A DNA stretch of 64,000 bases from positions 1 to 64,000 of the forward strand of contig JAHDVX010000004.1 in NCBI GenBank assembly GCA_023382455.1, in the 5' to 3' direction. The number at the start of each line of letters is the position of its first letter. Position 1 is the first letter of the stretch. Under the pieces are notes generated by a model, which made no database searches, was not told the origin of the DNA, and saw only the letters and a program-made list of their open reading frames with translations. The stretch is from Flavobacteriales bacterium. GTDB taxonomy: Bacteria; Bacteroidota; Bacteroidia; Flavobacteriales_F; PHOS-HE28. Below, piece by piece: positions 1 to 8,439 of the stretch. The translations under genes were made by a program, and so were the position numbers.

Positions 1-589
1 GCACGGCGTTCACCTGTTCCTGTTCCGGGATGCCGTGGCGCTGCAGCTCCACGTAGTAGTCGTCGCCGAACACGTCCAGCCACCAGCGGAATTCCTCCTC
101 GGCCTTGGCCATGTCGCCGCGCAGGATGGCCTGGGGCACGCTGGCGCCCAGGCAGCAGGTGGTGGCGATCAGCCCTTGGTGGTACTGCAGCACCAGCTCC
201 TTGTCGATCCGCGGGTACTTGCTGTAGAAACCGTCGATGTAGCCCAGGCTGCAGAGCTTGCTCAGGTTGCGGTAGCCCTCGGCGTTCTTGGCCAGCATCA
301 GCTGGTGGAAACGCTTGTCCTTCTCCTCCCGGGTGAAGGTCTTGCGGTTCCGGTCGGCCACCACGTAGAATTCGCAGCCCACGATGGGTTTCACACGCAG
401 GTTGCCGTCCGCATCCTTGTGCTTGCCCGCCTCGGCCACGAACTTGAAGGCGCCGAACATGTTGCCGTGGTCGGTGATGGCCAGGGCGGGCTGGCCGTCG
501 GCCGCGGCTTTCTTGAAGAGGGAGGGGATGCTGGCTGCGCCGTCGAGCAGCGAGTACTGGGTGTGGACGTGAAGATGCGAGAAGGCCAT
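1..589 (-). CDS. dnaE: DNA polymerase III subunit alpha, N-terminal part (cut by window edge)
   Basis: Catalytic alpha subunit of the replicative polymerase; only the first ~196 codons are inside the window and the gene runs off the left edge. The ATG at 589 starts MAFSHLHVHTQYSLLDGAAS, the classic PHP-domain opening with an HxH metal motif. It is followed by LAITDHGNMFG, a GCEFYVV segment and ATTCCLGASVPQ, all typical of bacterial DnaE. The polymerase fingers/palm and the OB domain would lie outside the window. A CGAAGGTA element (TACCTTCG on the coding strand, 7 of 8 matches to TAnnTTTG) at 600-607 lies about 10 bp before the start. The frame is open throughout, so there is no reason to suspect a pseudogene. 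Confidence 0.93.
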   Translation of the reverse strand, partial: MAFSHLHVHTQYSLLDGAASIPSLFKKAAADGQPALAITDHGNMFGAFKFVAEAGKHKDADGNLRVKPIVGCEFYVVADRNRKTFTREEKDKRFHQLMLAKNAEGYRNLSKLCSLGYIDGFYSKYPRIDKELVLQYHQGLIATTCCLGASVPQAILRGDMAKAEEEFRWWLDVFGDDYYVELQRHGIPEQEQVNAV

Positions 590-599
590 CGGAGGGCCA

Positions 600-607
600 C
601 GAAGGTA
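600..607 (-). promoter_or_regulatory. candidate -7 box of dnaE
   Basis: TACCTTCG on the minus strand, 7 of 8 matches to the Bacteroidota -7 consensus TAnnTTTG, about 10 bp before the dnaE ATG. No clear -33 TTG was identified, so this is tentative. Confidence 0.35.
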
Positions 608-1105
608 TCCCGGGGAGGGGGAGACGGAGGAAGCAGTTTTGCACAGGGGGGCGAAGAACCCCGAACGGATGGCGCGCAGCCATCATTCGCTCAGACGAGG
701 CGCTCCGATGAGAGGATACTGGAACGAAGTATCCGACTGGGTAGGCAACTGTTTCATCCCGACTTGGCGGGAGAAGTATGGGAGCATACAATTGACGCTA
801 TGCGCTTGCCAGGAACACGCACGCCGTTGTTGACTTCGCCTTTGCGTAGCCGCTTCGGCGGAGCAAGGAGCTATGGCGCAGGAGACCGGAGCGAGGCTCT
901 TCGAGGCAACCACAGGTCTATCGTGCATGGTGATGGATCCCGCGCATGGACCGTGTGTTGTGGGAAAAGGATGCGGGATGGTACGCCGACGTGGGTCCCG
1001 TGGCTTCATGGCCGCTGGGTTGAACCGTAATAATTTAGTCCCGATGTGCAGTGGGAGCGTGCCTTCCACTACTTTCGAGTGCATTCAACGCCCATTGCCG
1101 GGCCC
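608..1105. other. intergenic region without recognisable gene
   Basis: About 500 bases between the divergent dnaE and glycosyltransferase genes. Short open frames on both strands show no protein family I recognise. The only structure seen is a small CCGC-TTCG-GCGG hairpin near 850-861. It probably holds the two promoters. Confidence 0.5.
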
Positions 1106-1912
1106 ATGGCCATGAACACGACCAGTCCTTCCGCCACCCTGGCGAGTGCCGCTGTACGTGCAGGTGGGCCGGGCATTCCGAAGAAGATTCACTATGTCTG
1201 GCTGGGTGGGAAGCCCTTGCCGGCCAAGGCCAAAAGCCTGATCGACGGTTGGAAACGGGTGATGCCGGACCATGAGGTGGTGGAGTGGAATGAATCCAAT
1301 TTCGATGTGCACTCCCATCCGTGGATGGCCCGCATGTATGCCGAAGGCCGCTTTGCGTTCGCCAGTGACTACCTGCGGCTGAAAGTGCTCCAGGAGCATG
1401 GTGGGTTGTACCTGGATACGGACATGGAGGTGAAGAAGCATCTGGGGCCGTTGCTGGATGCCCGATGCCTTTTCAGTTTCGAGATGGATTCCTTCCTGGC
1501 CACTTGTATCATGGCCTGCGAACCAGGTCATCCGGTGATGGCCGATCTGCTCAGGAAGTATGATGAACTATCAGGGGTGGTGGTGAGTAATTCCTTGGTT
1601 ACGGAGCACTTCCTGGAGACCTACCCGGATTTCCATGTGGACAACCGGGAGAAGGTGTTGGGCGAGGGTGTCCGCATCCTGCCCAAGGAGTTCTGCGTGG
1701 TGCCCACCTTCACCGGAAAGCGGAATTATGCGGTTCATCACGCGGAGAACCAATGGAAGCCCGGCCAACGGCTTCGTTTGGGCCGGGTGTTGCGCGGAGT
1801 GATCGGCGGGGCGCTGTTCTACAAATTGGTCAATGCCCGCATGAACATGAACAGTGCCTACCGCCGGATGGACAAGGCGCGCGGCAAAGGGATGGTGAAG
1901 GTTCCCGCTTGA
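1106..1912 (+). CDS. glycosyltransferase, GT32 / capsular polysaccharide synthesis type
   Basis: Predicted sugar transferase of the Gly_transf_sug (OCH1-like, GT32) family, acting on a cell-surface glycan; donor and acceptor cannot be told. The N-terminus has the family opening PKKIHYVWLGGKPLP, then a stretch ending in FASDYLRLKVLQEHGGLYLD with the DTD metal/nucleotide-sugar motif (the DXD site). The protein is about 268 aa, normal for the family, with no signal peptide or membrane segment, so it is likely cytoplasmic. Starts at 1046, 1106 or 1112 are possible. I prefer 1106 (MAMNTT) because residues upstream of it do not look like the family. It stands alone between divergent dnaE and the next secreted protein. 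Confidence 0.85.
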   Translation: MAMNTTSPSATLASAAVRAGGPGIPKKIHYVWLGGKPLPAKAKSLIDGWKRVMPDHEVVEWNESNFDVHSHPWMARMYAEGRFAFASDYLRLKVLQEHGGLYLDTDMEVKKHLGPLLDARCLFSFEMDSFLATCIMACEPGHPVMADLLRKYDELSGVVVSNSLVTEHFLETYPDFHVDNREKVLGEGVRILPKEFCVVPTFTGKRNYAVHHAENQWKPGQRLRLGRVLRGVIGGALFYKLVNARMNMNSAYRRMDKARGKGMVKVPA

Positions 1913-2049
1913 TCGGCCGGTGCTTTTCCCCGGCAGGGGCAGAGTATCCGGGATGATGGGAAATGCACATGCCCAGGCAACCAATGACTTGGAAAAGAGT
2001 CATACCAAGAACGGGGTGGCTATTTTTCATTATTACTCCATCAAAGCTC

Positions 2050-5000
2050 ATGTCAATCAAGTATTTGCCTGAAGCACTGGCCTTCTGGGCATGGGGGCTT
2101 ACCTCCATGGTGGTCGGCCAAACCAGCAGTTGCCCCAATACGGGGTTCGATCTGGGCAATTTCAGCAACTGGTCGGGTGGAATTGGCTATTGCTGCCCGA
2201 TCAATGTTACCGGGTCCACGATCATTGGCGGGAGGCATACGATCATGAGCGGGCCGGGCACCGACCCCAATACGGACGGCGCTGTTCCGGTCGTGGCACC
2301 CGGTGGAGGGCCCTATTCGGCCCGCTTGGGCAACAGTAGCAGCGGGTCGGAAGCGGAGCAGCTCTCCTATACCATGACCGTGGACGCGAACAACAGCCTG
2401 TTCGTGTACCGCTATGCCGTGGTGCTGGAGGATCCCAGCCATTCGTCCTTCGAGCAGCCCCGGTTCGAGATCCGTATGTACGACCAGCTGGGATCGCCCA
2501 TCGATTGCGGTGTGTACAACGTGTACTCCACCGCCGGCATCCCGGGCTTCGTCACCATCACGAACCAGTATAACACCATCGTGAACTATAAGAACTGGAC
2601 AACGGTGGGCATGGACCTCTCAGCCTACATTGGGCAAACGGTGACCATTGAGTTCCGCACGGGCGATTGCTCGCTCGGTGCCCACTACGGCTATGCCTAC
2701 ATCGATTGCTATTGCAGCCCCTTGGCCATCAATTCGGATTTCTGCCCAGGGTTGGCCACGGCCACGCTGACCGCTCCGGTGGGCTTTGCTTCCTACCAGT
2801 GGAGCACCGGGGAGACCACGCCTTCGATCACGGTAAATGCGCCCGCCACGGGAGATACCTACAGTTGCACGCTCACCTCCGTCACCGGCTGCACGGCCAC
2901 GCTGAACACGTCGCTGGTGCCCAGCATTGTGCAGGCCGGCTTCACCACCACGGGGTCCTGTATGAACGATGTGCAGTTCAACGATGCATCCGCCGTGGCC
3001 AGCGGACCGCCGATCACCAGTTGGAGCTGGGATTTCGGTGACGGTGACTCCAGCAGCGCCCAAGAGCCGTTCCATGAGTTTGACGCACCCGGGACCTACC
3101 AGGTCAGGCTCGCGGTGGAGAGCGCAGCCGGTTGCTTGGATACCATCATTCAGCCCATTACGGTCATTCCCGCCCCCGTGGCCGGTTTCATCCATAATGT
3201 ACCCTGCCTGGGTGAAACGGTCCAGACCCAGAACACCACGGTTTCCGGTACACCGGTAACCGGTTACGAATGGGCCTTCGGGGATGGTGGAACCTCTACG
3301 GACAACGCGCCCGGCCACGACTATGCCTCCACGGGCAACTTCACCATCACCGTGGTGGCAACCGGTGCCAATGGATGCACGGACACTGTTTCGTCGCCGA
3401 TCACGGTGAACCCCATACCCGTGGTGAACATCGGGCCGGACCAGTCGCTCTGCGAGGGTGATCCGTTGACCCTGAACGCGGGGAACCCGGGCATGACCTT
3501 CCTTTGGAGCACCGGGGCCGCCACCCAGACCATACAACCCACGGTTACCGGCAACTACTGGGTGAACGTCACCAGCCCGGCAGGTTGCATCGGGAAGGAT
3601 ACGGCCATGGTGTACTTCGACCCGCTGCCCTTGGCCACCTTGCACGACACCACCGGCTGCATTGAATTTCCGCTGGTCCTTGATGCGGCCAACCCCGGCT
3701 GCACCTACCTGTGGTCCACCGGGGCCACCACGGCCTCCATCACGGTTCCGCCCATCTCGGGCAATTACACCGTGACCCTGACCACGGTCAACGGGTGCAC
3801 CCGGCAATTGGATGCGGATGTGACCTTCGCCCCGGCGATCACACTCGACCTGGGCCCGGACCAAGGGCGGTGCATCGGCGAGGTGGTCTCACTGGATCCA
3901 GGAACCTTTCCCGGAGCCACCTATTTGTGGAGCACCAATAGCCCGTTCCAGGTGGCGACCTTCGCGAATGACGCGGTGGTGTGGCTCTACATGACCAATG
4001 GCTACTGCTCGGCCTCCGATACCGTGGTGCTGGAGTTCGACCCGCCACCGGTGGTGGACCTGCCGGATACCACCCTGTGCGCCTCCAATACCCTGGTGCT
4101 GAATGCAGGCAACCCGGGATGCACCTACCTCTGGAGCACCGGTGAAACCACACAGACCATCAGCTTGGCCGATGCGTCGGGAACGGTGAGCCTCACCGTT
4201 ACGGCCCCGGGCGGCTGCGCGCGGTCGGATGATGCCCTGGTGACCTTCATTCCGGAGGTTGATGCGGACCTGGGGCCTGACCAGGTGCTTTGCGATGGGG
4301 AAACGGCCACCTTGGATGCCGGCCCTTGGCCCAATGCCACCTTTACCTGGAGTTCCGGCGGTACCGGCCAGCAGGAATTGGTGACACAGAGCGGCACTGT
4401 ATCCCTGCTTGTGCAGAACAGCCATTGCGAGGCCTCGGATTCGGTGGAGTTCCTGTTCAATCCCTTGCCCGTGATCATCCTGGCGGATACGGTGGTCTGC
4501 CATGAGCAGGCCTTGACCTTGGATGCCGGCAATCCCGGTTGCACCTACCTCTGGAGCACGGGAGCCACCAGCCAGTCCATCACCTTGGTGGATGCCCCGG
4601 GCATCTACGGGGTCACGGTGACAACACCGGAGGGGTGCTCCGACCAGCGTGCCGTGCAGGCCACATTCATGCCCAGCATCTCCGTGGACCTCGGGCCCGA
4701 CTCCGTGTTGTGCGAAGGCGATACCCTCACCTTGGATGCCGGTGAAGACGGGCCGTACTACCAGTGGAGCACCGGCGGGAACACGCGCTACACGGATGTC
4801 GGCACGAACGGGGAGGTGGCCGTGCTGGTGACCAATGGCTACTGCTTGGACCGCGACACGATAGCCCTCACGTTCATTCCCTATCCGGTGCATGTGGCCG
4901 TACTGGAGATGGACACCTGTTTCGAGGACCCGCGTACCGAGGTGGCGCTGGCCGGAAGTCCCACGGCCTCCCAGTTTGCGTGGAGCACGGGGGACACCAC

Positions 5001-5391
5001 CCGGGTGTCGATCGTGCGAAGCCACGGCACCTATATCGTGGCCTCCACGAACCCGCCTCGCTGTACGACGGTGGATACCATCCGGGTGAACGAGTACTGC
5101 CCCCCGCGGGTGTTCGTGCCCAACACGTTCACCCCGGACAACGATGGGCACAACGAGAAGTTCGCACCGGTGGCCTACAACGTGATCGGCGTGGAGCTGG
5201 CGATCTTCGACCGTTGGGGTGAGGAGATTTTCCTTTCCACCGAGCATGATGGCGCGTGGGACGGGAAGGCCGGCGGCAAAGTGGTGCCGATAGGGGTATA
5301 TACCTGGCGCTACATCTATGACCCGGTGCTGGTGGACGGCAGCTTGGGCAACCGGGAAACGTTGTACGGCCACGTGACCGTGTTGAGGTGA
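2050..5391 (+). CDS. secreted PKD/Ig-like repeat protein with type B T9SS sorting domain
   Basis: Large (1113 aa) surface or secreted adhesin-like protein exported by Sec and then the type IX system. The start at 2050 gives a signal peptide (MSIKYLPEALAFWAWGLTSM..VVGQ). A beta-sandwich region follows, then two PKD domains (about residues 295-457; WDFGDG and YEWAFGDGG motifs). After that comes a roughly 140-residue two-part repeat, with NPGCTYLWSTG in one half and DLGPD..LC.G in the other, recurring every ~420 nt (exact NPGCTYLWSTG near 3691, 4111, 4534). The C-terminus (about 1019-1113) is the gliding-motility-associated type B domain: VFVPNTFTPDNDGHNE, IFDRWGEEIF, DGKAGG, GVYTWRY. No enzymatic motif is visible. 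The longer frame from 1963 is unlikely because it would bury the signal peptide. Confidence 0.88.
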   Translation: MSIKYLPEALAFWAWGLTSMVVGQTSSCPNTGFDLGNFSNWSGGIGYCCPINVTGSTIIGGRHTIMSGPGTDPNTDGAVPVVAPGGGPYSARLGNSSSGSEAEQLSYTMTVDANNSLFVYRYAVVLEDPSHSSFEQPRFEIRMYDQLGSPIDCGVYNVYSTAGIPGFVTITNQYNTIVNYKNWTTVGMDLSAYIGQTVTIEFRTGDCSLGAHYGYAYIDCYCSPLAINSDFCPGLATATLTAPVGFASYQWSTGETTPSITVNAPATGDTYSCTLTSVTGCTATLNTSLVPSIVQAGFTTTGSCMNDVQFNDASAVASGPPITSWSWDFGDGDSSSAQEPFHEFDAPGTYQVRLAVESAAGCLDTIIQPITVIPAPVAGFIHNVPCLGETVQTQNTTVSGTPVTGYEWAFGDGGTSTDNAPGHDYASTGNFTITVVATGANGCTDTVSSPITVNPIPVVNIGPDQSLCEGDPLTLNAGNPGMTFLWSTGAATQTIQPTVTGNYWVNVTSPAGCIGKDTAMVYFDPLPLATLHDTTGCIEFPLVLDAANPGCTYLWSTGATTASITVPPISGNYTVTLTTVNGCTRQLDADVTFAPAITLDLGPDQGRCIGEVVSLDPGTFPGATYLWSTNSPFQVATFANDAVVWLYMTNGYCSASDTVVLEFDPPPVVDLPDTTLCASNTLVLNAGNPGCTYLWSTGETTQTISLADASGTVSLTVTAPGGCARSDDALVTFIPEVDADLGPDQVLCDGETATLDAGPWPNATFTWSSGGTGQQELVTQSGTVSLLVQNSHCEASDSVEFLFNPLPVIILADTVVCHEQALTLDAGNPGCTYLWSTGATSQSITLVDAPGIYGVTVTTPEGCSDQRAVQATFMPSISVDLGPDSVLCEGDTLTLDAGEDGPYYQWSTGGNTRYTDVGTNGEVAVLVTNGYCLDRDTIALTFIPYPVHVAVLEMDTCFEDPRTEVALAGSPTASQFAWSTGDTTRVSIVRSHGTYIVASTNPPRCTTVDTIRVNEYCPPRVFVPNTFTPDNDGHNEKFAPVAYNVIGVELAIFDRWGEEIFLSTEHDGAWDGKAGGKVVPIGVYTWRYIYDPVLVDGSLGNRETLYGHVTVLR

Positions 5392-5402
5392 GGGTAGTCC
5401 CT

Positions 5403-5423
5403 GCACTCGGCTTTTCCGGGTGC
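5403..5423. terminator. candidate hairpin terminator after the T9SS adhesin gene
   Basis: GCACTCGG (5403-5410) pairs with CCGGGTGC (5416-5423), an 8-bp stem with one G-T pair and a 5-base loop. It lies 11 bp after the upstream stop codon, between convergent genes. There is no strong T-tract. Confidence 0.4.
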
Positions 5424-5438
5424 CCCCAGTGCGTGTGA

Positions 5439-5465
5439 GGAGCCCAACGAATAGGGCGGGGCTCC
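5439..5465. terminator. second candidate hairpin between convergent genes
   Basis: GGAGCCC (5439-5445) is perfectly complementary to GGGCTCC (5459-5465) with a 13-base loop. It lies 19 bp beyond the stop of the hexosaminidase gene on the opposite strand and may serve that gene. It lacks a T-tract. Confidence 0.35.
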
Positions 5466-5484
5466 CGCTGCTGATCGGCGGCCG

Positions 5485-7776
5485 TTAGCGCACCTCCACC
5501 TCGTCCAGGAAGAGCCACGCCGGATTCCCCTCGCCGGGCATGCCGTCCGGGATGTTGCCGATGCTCTTCACCGCGATGCGCACGTAACGGGCCTTGGCCT
5601 GGCCCTCCGTACTGAAGTCGTTGCGGCCGCCGGCAACCTGGCCTTTCGCGCTGCCGAACGGCGTGAAGGTGGTGCTGTCCGTGCTGGTGCTGAAGGCCAC
5701 TTCCGCGGGCAGGTGGATCCAGCTGTGGGCATCGTTCCACGCGCCGATGCCGATGTGCCGCACGTGCTGCACGCTGCCCAGGTCCACCGTGATGGTAACG
5801 CCCTGTTTCCAGCCCAGCCACTCAGTGTTCACACGCTGGCTGCCCGCGGTGATGCCGTCCACCAGGGTGAAGGCACCGCCGGTGTTGTACCGCTCGTCCG
5901 GCGGGTTGCTGAGGGTGATGGGCCGCGCCGTGGCCTTGTTGAAGTGGAATCGGGCGGTGGAGATGGGATAGGTGGCCTGCGTGCCGAAATGGGCCTCGGG
6001 TTCGGCCCAGGCTTGTACGGTGCTTGCGGCGGTCACATCCAAAGGCCCGGTGTAGCGCTGCTTCTGCGGCGCCATGGGGCCCTTGCGGGGATCCTTGGCC
6101 ATCGCTCCGGCTTCCTGTCCGGGAAACTTGTAGTAGACGGGGATGTCCGGCATGGCGCTCTCCAGTTCCACCGTGATCAGGCCCGGTTTCGCGCCTTGCT
6201 TCGGTGTAATGCGCACCTGGTAAAGGCTGCGGCTGGCGCTGTAATGGAGGGAGTCCAGCTTGGGGAATTCCTGCTCCAGCCGGTGGATGAAAGCGCTCTC
6301 GTCGCGCTTCCCTTTCGGCGTCCATAACACTTCCGCGAGAGCCAGCAGGCGTGGCGCGGCCATGTATTCCACTTGGTCCGGCGTGTGGATGTACTCCGTC
6401 CAGATGTTGCCCTGCGCACCAAGGATGTGCTTGGCCTCCTTTTCGTTCAGTTCCGCCGGCACCGGCTCATAGCTGTACACCTTCTGCAAGGGCGTGTAGC
6501 CGCCGATGGCCAGTGGCTCGTTGGCCGGATCACCCTGGTAGTGATCGAAGTAGCAATGGCTGCCGGGGCTCATCACCGCATCGTGTCCGCTGCGCGCCGC
6601 AGCAATGCCGCCCTCGGTGCCGCGCCAGCTCATCACGCTGGCATTGGGCGCGAGGCCGCCCTCCAGGATCTCGTCCCAGCCGATGATCTTGCGGCCCTTG
6701 CCATTCACGAACTTCTCGATGCGCCGGATGAAGTACGACTGCAGTTCGTGCTCATCCTTCAACCCATCGGCCTTCATGCGCGCCTGGCATTTCGGGCAGG
6801 TCTTCCAGCGGTCCTTCGGGCATTCGTCGCCGCCGATGTGGATGATCTTGCTGGGGAAGAGGTCCATCACCTCGGTGAGCACATCCTGCAGCATGGCGAA
6901 CACGCTGTCGTTGCCGGCGCAGAACACGTCGGGGAACACGCCCCAGCCCCGTTCCACCGCGTAAGGCCCGCCCGTGCACCCCAGTTGCGGATAGGCTGCC
7001 AGCGCGGCCAAGGCATGGCCGGGCATTTCGATCTCCGGCACCACGTTGATGTGGCGCTCGGCCGCATAGGCCACCACTTCGCGGATCTCGTCCTGGGTGT
7101 AGAAGCCGCCGTAGCGCACCGTGTCGAATTGCTGGTTGGCATACGCGCCCACCTGGCTGCCCTTGCGCCATGCGCCCACGGCGGTGAGCTCGGGCCGGCC
7201 CTTGATCTGGATCCGCCAACCCTGGTCGTCCGTGAGGTGCCAGTGGAAGCTGTTCATCTTGTAGCGCGCCAGCAGGTCGATGTACTTCTTGATGAAGGGC
7301 ACGGGGAAGAAATGGCGGCACACGTCGAGGTGCATGCCGCGCCAGCCGAAACGGGGCTGGTCGGTGATGGTGAGGCAGGGGAGGGAAGCGCTGCCCCGCC
7401 CCTGTTCCAGCAGTTGCACCAGCGTGCGCGTGCCCCGGTAGAGCCCGGCTTCGGTCACGGCGGCGATGGCGATGCCGCTTGGTTCAACCTTCAGGCGGTA
7501 CCATTCCGCATTGAGCAAGGTGTCCGGCGTGATCAGTTTCAGGTCGATGGACGTGGCGCGGAAGCAGGCCAGCTTTTCATCCGGGTGCAACGGGACGATT
7601 TCTGCTTGAAGGCGCTCGGCGAATTCGTGCAGCGGCGCACCGGCTTCCACGGCCCAGGGGCAGCGCAGGTCCAGGGTGCCGGCCTCCATGCGCATCTCGG
7701 CGGGCAGGGGGATCAGGTTCACTTGGGCGGAGGCGGAGAGCGAAATGATCAGGGTGAAGGGGAGAAGGCGATGCAT
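5485..7776 (-). CDS. beta-N-acetylhexosaminidase, GH20, with C-terminal F5/8 type C module
   Basis: Secreted or periplasmic exo-hexosaminidase releasing terminal GlcNAc/GalNAc from glycans or chitooligosaccharides. The start at 7776 gives a signal peptide MHRLLPFTLIISLSASAQ; the protein is 763 aa. It has an N-terminal GH20b domain (to ~125), a GH20 TIM barrel (GWRGMHLDVCRHF, FHWHLTDDQGWR) and the catalytic pair in IIHIGGDECP (near 313-316). These are followed by a chitobiase-type C domain and a discoidin-like F5/8 type C module (last ~130 residues, LVDGITAG..DLGSVQHVRHIGIG). There is no T9SS domain. The C-terminal module resembles that of the GH92 gene at 50995-53931. Neighbours do not suggest a polysaccharide utilization locus: no SusC/SusD was seen. 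Confidence 0.93.
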   Translation of the reverse strand: MHRLLPFTLIISLSASAQVNLIPLPAEMRMEAGTLDLRCPWAVEAGAPLHEFAERLQAEIVPLHPDEKLACFRATSIDLKLITPDTLLNAEWYRLKVEPSGIAIAAVTEAGLYRGTRTLVQLLEQGRGSASLPCLTITDQPRFGWRGMHLDVCRHFFPVPFIKKYIDLLARYKMNSFHWHLTDDQGWRIQIKGRPELTAVGAWRKGSQVGAYANQQFDTVRYGGFYTQDEIREVVAYAAERHINVVPEIEMPGHALAALAAYPQLGCTGGPYAVERGWGVFPDVFCAGNDSVFAMLQDVLTEVMDLFPSKIIHIGGDECPKDRWKTCPKCQARMKADGLKDEHELQSYFIRRIEKFVNGKGRKIIGWDEILEGGLAPNASVMSWRGTEGGIAAARSGHDAVMSPGSHCYFDHYQGDPANEPLAIGGYTPLQKVYSYEPVPAELNEKEAKHILGAQGNIWTEYIHTPDQVEYMAAPRLLALAEVLWTPKGKRDESAFIHRLEQEFPKLDSLHYSASRSLYQVRITPKQGAKPGLITVELESAMPDIPVYYKFPGQEAGAMAKDPRKGPMAPQKQRYTGPLDVTAASTVQAWAEPEAHFGTQATYPISTARFHFNKATARPITLSNPPDERYNTGGAFTLVDGITAGSQRVNTEWLGWKQGVTITVDLGSVQHVRHIGIGAWNDAHSWIHLPAEVAFSTSTDSTTFTPFGSAKGQVAGGRNDFSTEGQAKARYVRIAVKSIGNIPDGMPGEGNPAWLFLDEVEVR

Positions 7777-7799
7777 GGGCGTAAAGATGTGCAGCCCCG

Positions 7800-7891
7800 T
7801 CCACAAGGCCCGTTCTTCCTTGGAGCTCACGGTTGGCGTGACCCTGTTCGGACGGGTAAGCTGATCATCTCCATGCCGGGGTAGTTGCGGC
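7800..7891 (-). repeat. decayed second copy of the pepD 3' tail; contains a 34-bp perfect direct repeat
   Basis: Bases 7858-7891 are identical to 8543-8576 inside pepD (34 of 34). Similarity weakens but continues toward 7800: on the coding strand the tail reads SKEERAL where pepD reads SPDERAN. The copy lies on the far side of hicBA from pepD, in the same orientation as pepD. Beyond 7891 the two copies diverge at once. Confidence 0.75.
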
Positions 7892-7939
7892 TGTCAGTTT
7901 GCTTGACGGCACAACGTACACGGAACCGCGCCCGACGGG

Positions 7940-8154
7940 TCAGAGCAGTTCGCGTTTGTCGATCCCGGCCTGCTTCAGGATGCTGAGCAAAGTCCCTTGG
8001 GGAGGTCTATTCGGTGCATGGGGACCACCACCATTTTCCCTGAAGCCGAATTCTTGAAGATCTGGTGCGAGCCCTTGGCCCGGAGGAATTCAAACCCATG
8101 CTTGTTCAAGAGACGGATCAACTCTTTCGGGCTGATGGCAGGCGTGCCGGTCAT
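7940..8154 (-). pseudogene. hicA: HicA-family mRNA interferase toxin, frameshifted near the C-terminus
   Basis: Toxin of a HicBA pair, a double-stranded RNA-binding-fold mRNA interferase. From the ATG at 8154 the reading is MTGTPAISPKELIRLLNKHG, then FEFLRAKGSHQIFKN (catalytic histidine in GSHQ), then VVVPMHRIDLPKG. At about 7993-7997 one base is missing (AAGGGACTTTG where AAGGGnACTTTG is expected), so this frame stops at 7975 after 59 codons. The other frame continues TLLSILKQAGIDKRELL to a stop at 7940, exactly the missing HicA C-terminus. It starts 3 nt after the hicB stop. It is either a real inactivating 1-base deletion or a homopolymer sequencing error. Confidence 0.8.
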
Positions 8155-8157
8155 GGC

Positions 8158-8385
8158 TTACTGGCCCACCACCAAGGAATACTCCAGTGTTCCACTGTCG
8201 TCCGGCACATGCTCTCCTTGTGCCTGCAAGGTTTCCACGTACAGCTCGATCGCCTCTTGGGCCAAGCTCATCGCCTGGTCGATGGAATCTCCGTAGGTCA
8301 CACAGCCCGGCAGTGCGGGTACGTTTACGGTGAACCCGCCTTCAGGCTCCTTGGTCAAGAGAACACGGTAGGTGCGTCGGCCCAT
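8158..8385 (-). CDS. hicB: HicB-family antitoxin
   Basis: Antitoxin of the HicBA module, 75 aa from the ATG at 8385: MGRRTYRVLLTKEPEGG.. with the HicB partial RNase-H fold signature GGFTVNVPALPGCVTYGDS and a helix DQAMSLAQEAIELYVETL. No separate C-terminal HTH or ribbon-helix-helix is apparent, so it is the short HicB form. The gene order is antitoxin before toxin. A -7-like TAAATTCG (coding strand) occurs at 8404-8411. It starts 54 bp after the pepD stop, and the pair is bracketed by two copies of the pepD tail, which suggests it was acquired as a cassette. Confidence 0.85.
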   Translation of the reverse strand: MGRRTYRVLLTKEPEGGFTVNVPALPGCVTYGDSIDQAMSLAQEAIELYVETLQAQGEHVPDDSGTLEYSLVVGQ

Positions 8386-8439
8386 GATCGATCGGTTGCT
8401 GCACGAATTTACGGCGCCCCCGGCAAAGGAGTTCAAGCC

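Noticed and set aside
1046..1105. N-terminal extension of the GT32 glycosyltransferase
   Set aside because: The extra ~20 residues do not resemble the family opening; the start at 1106 or 1112 fits better.
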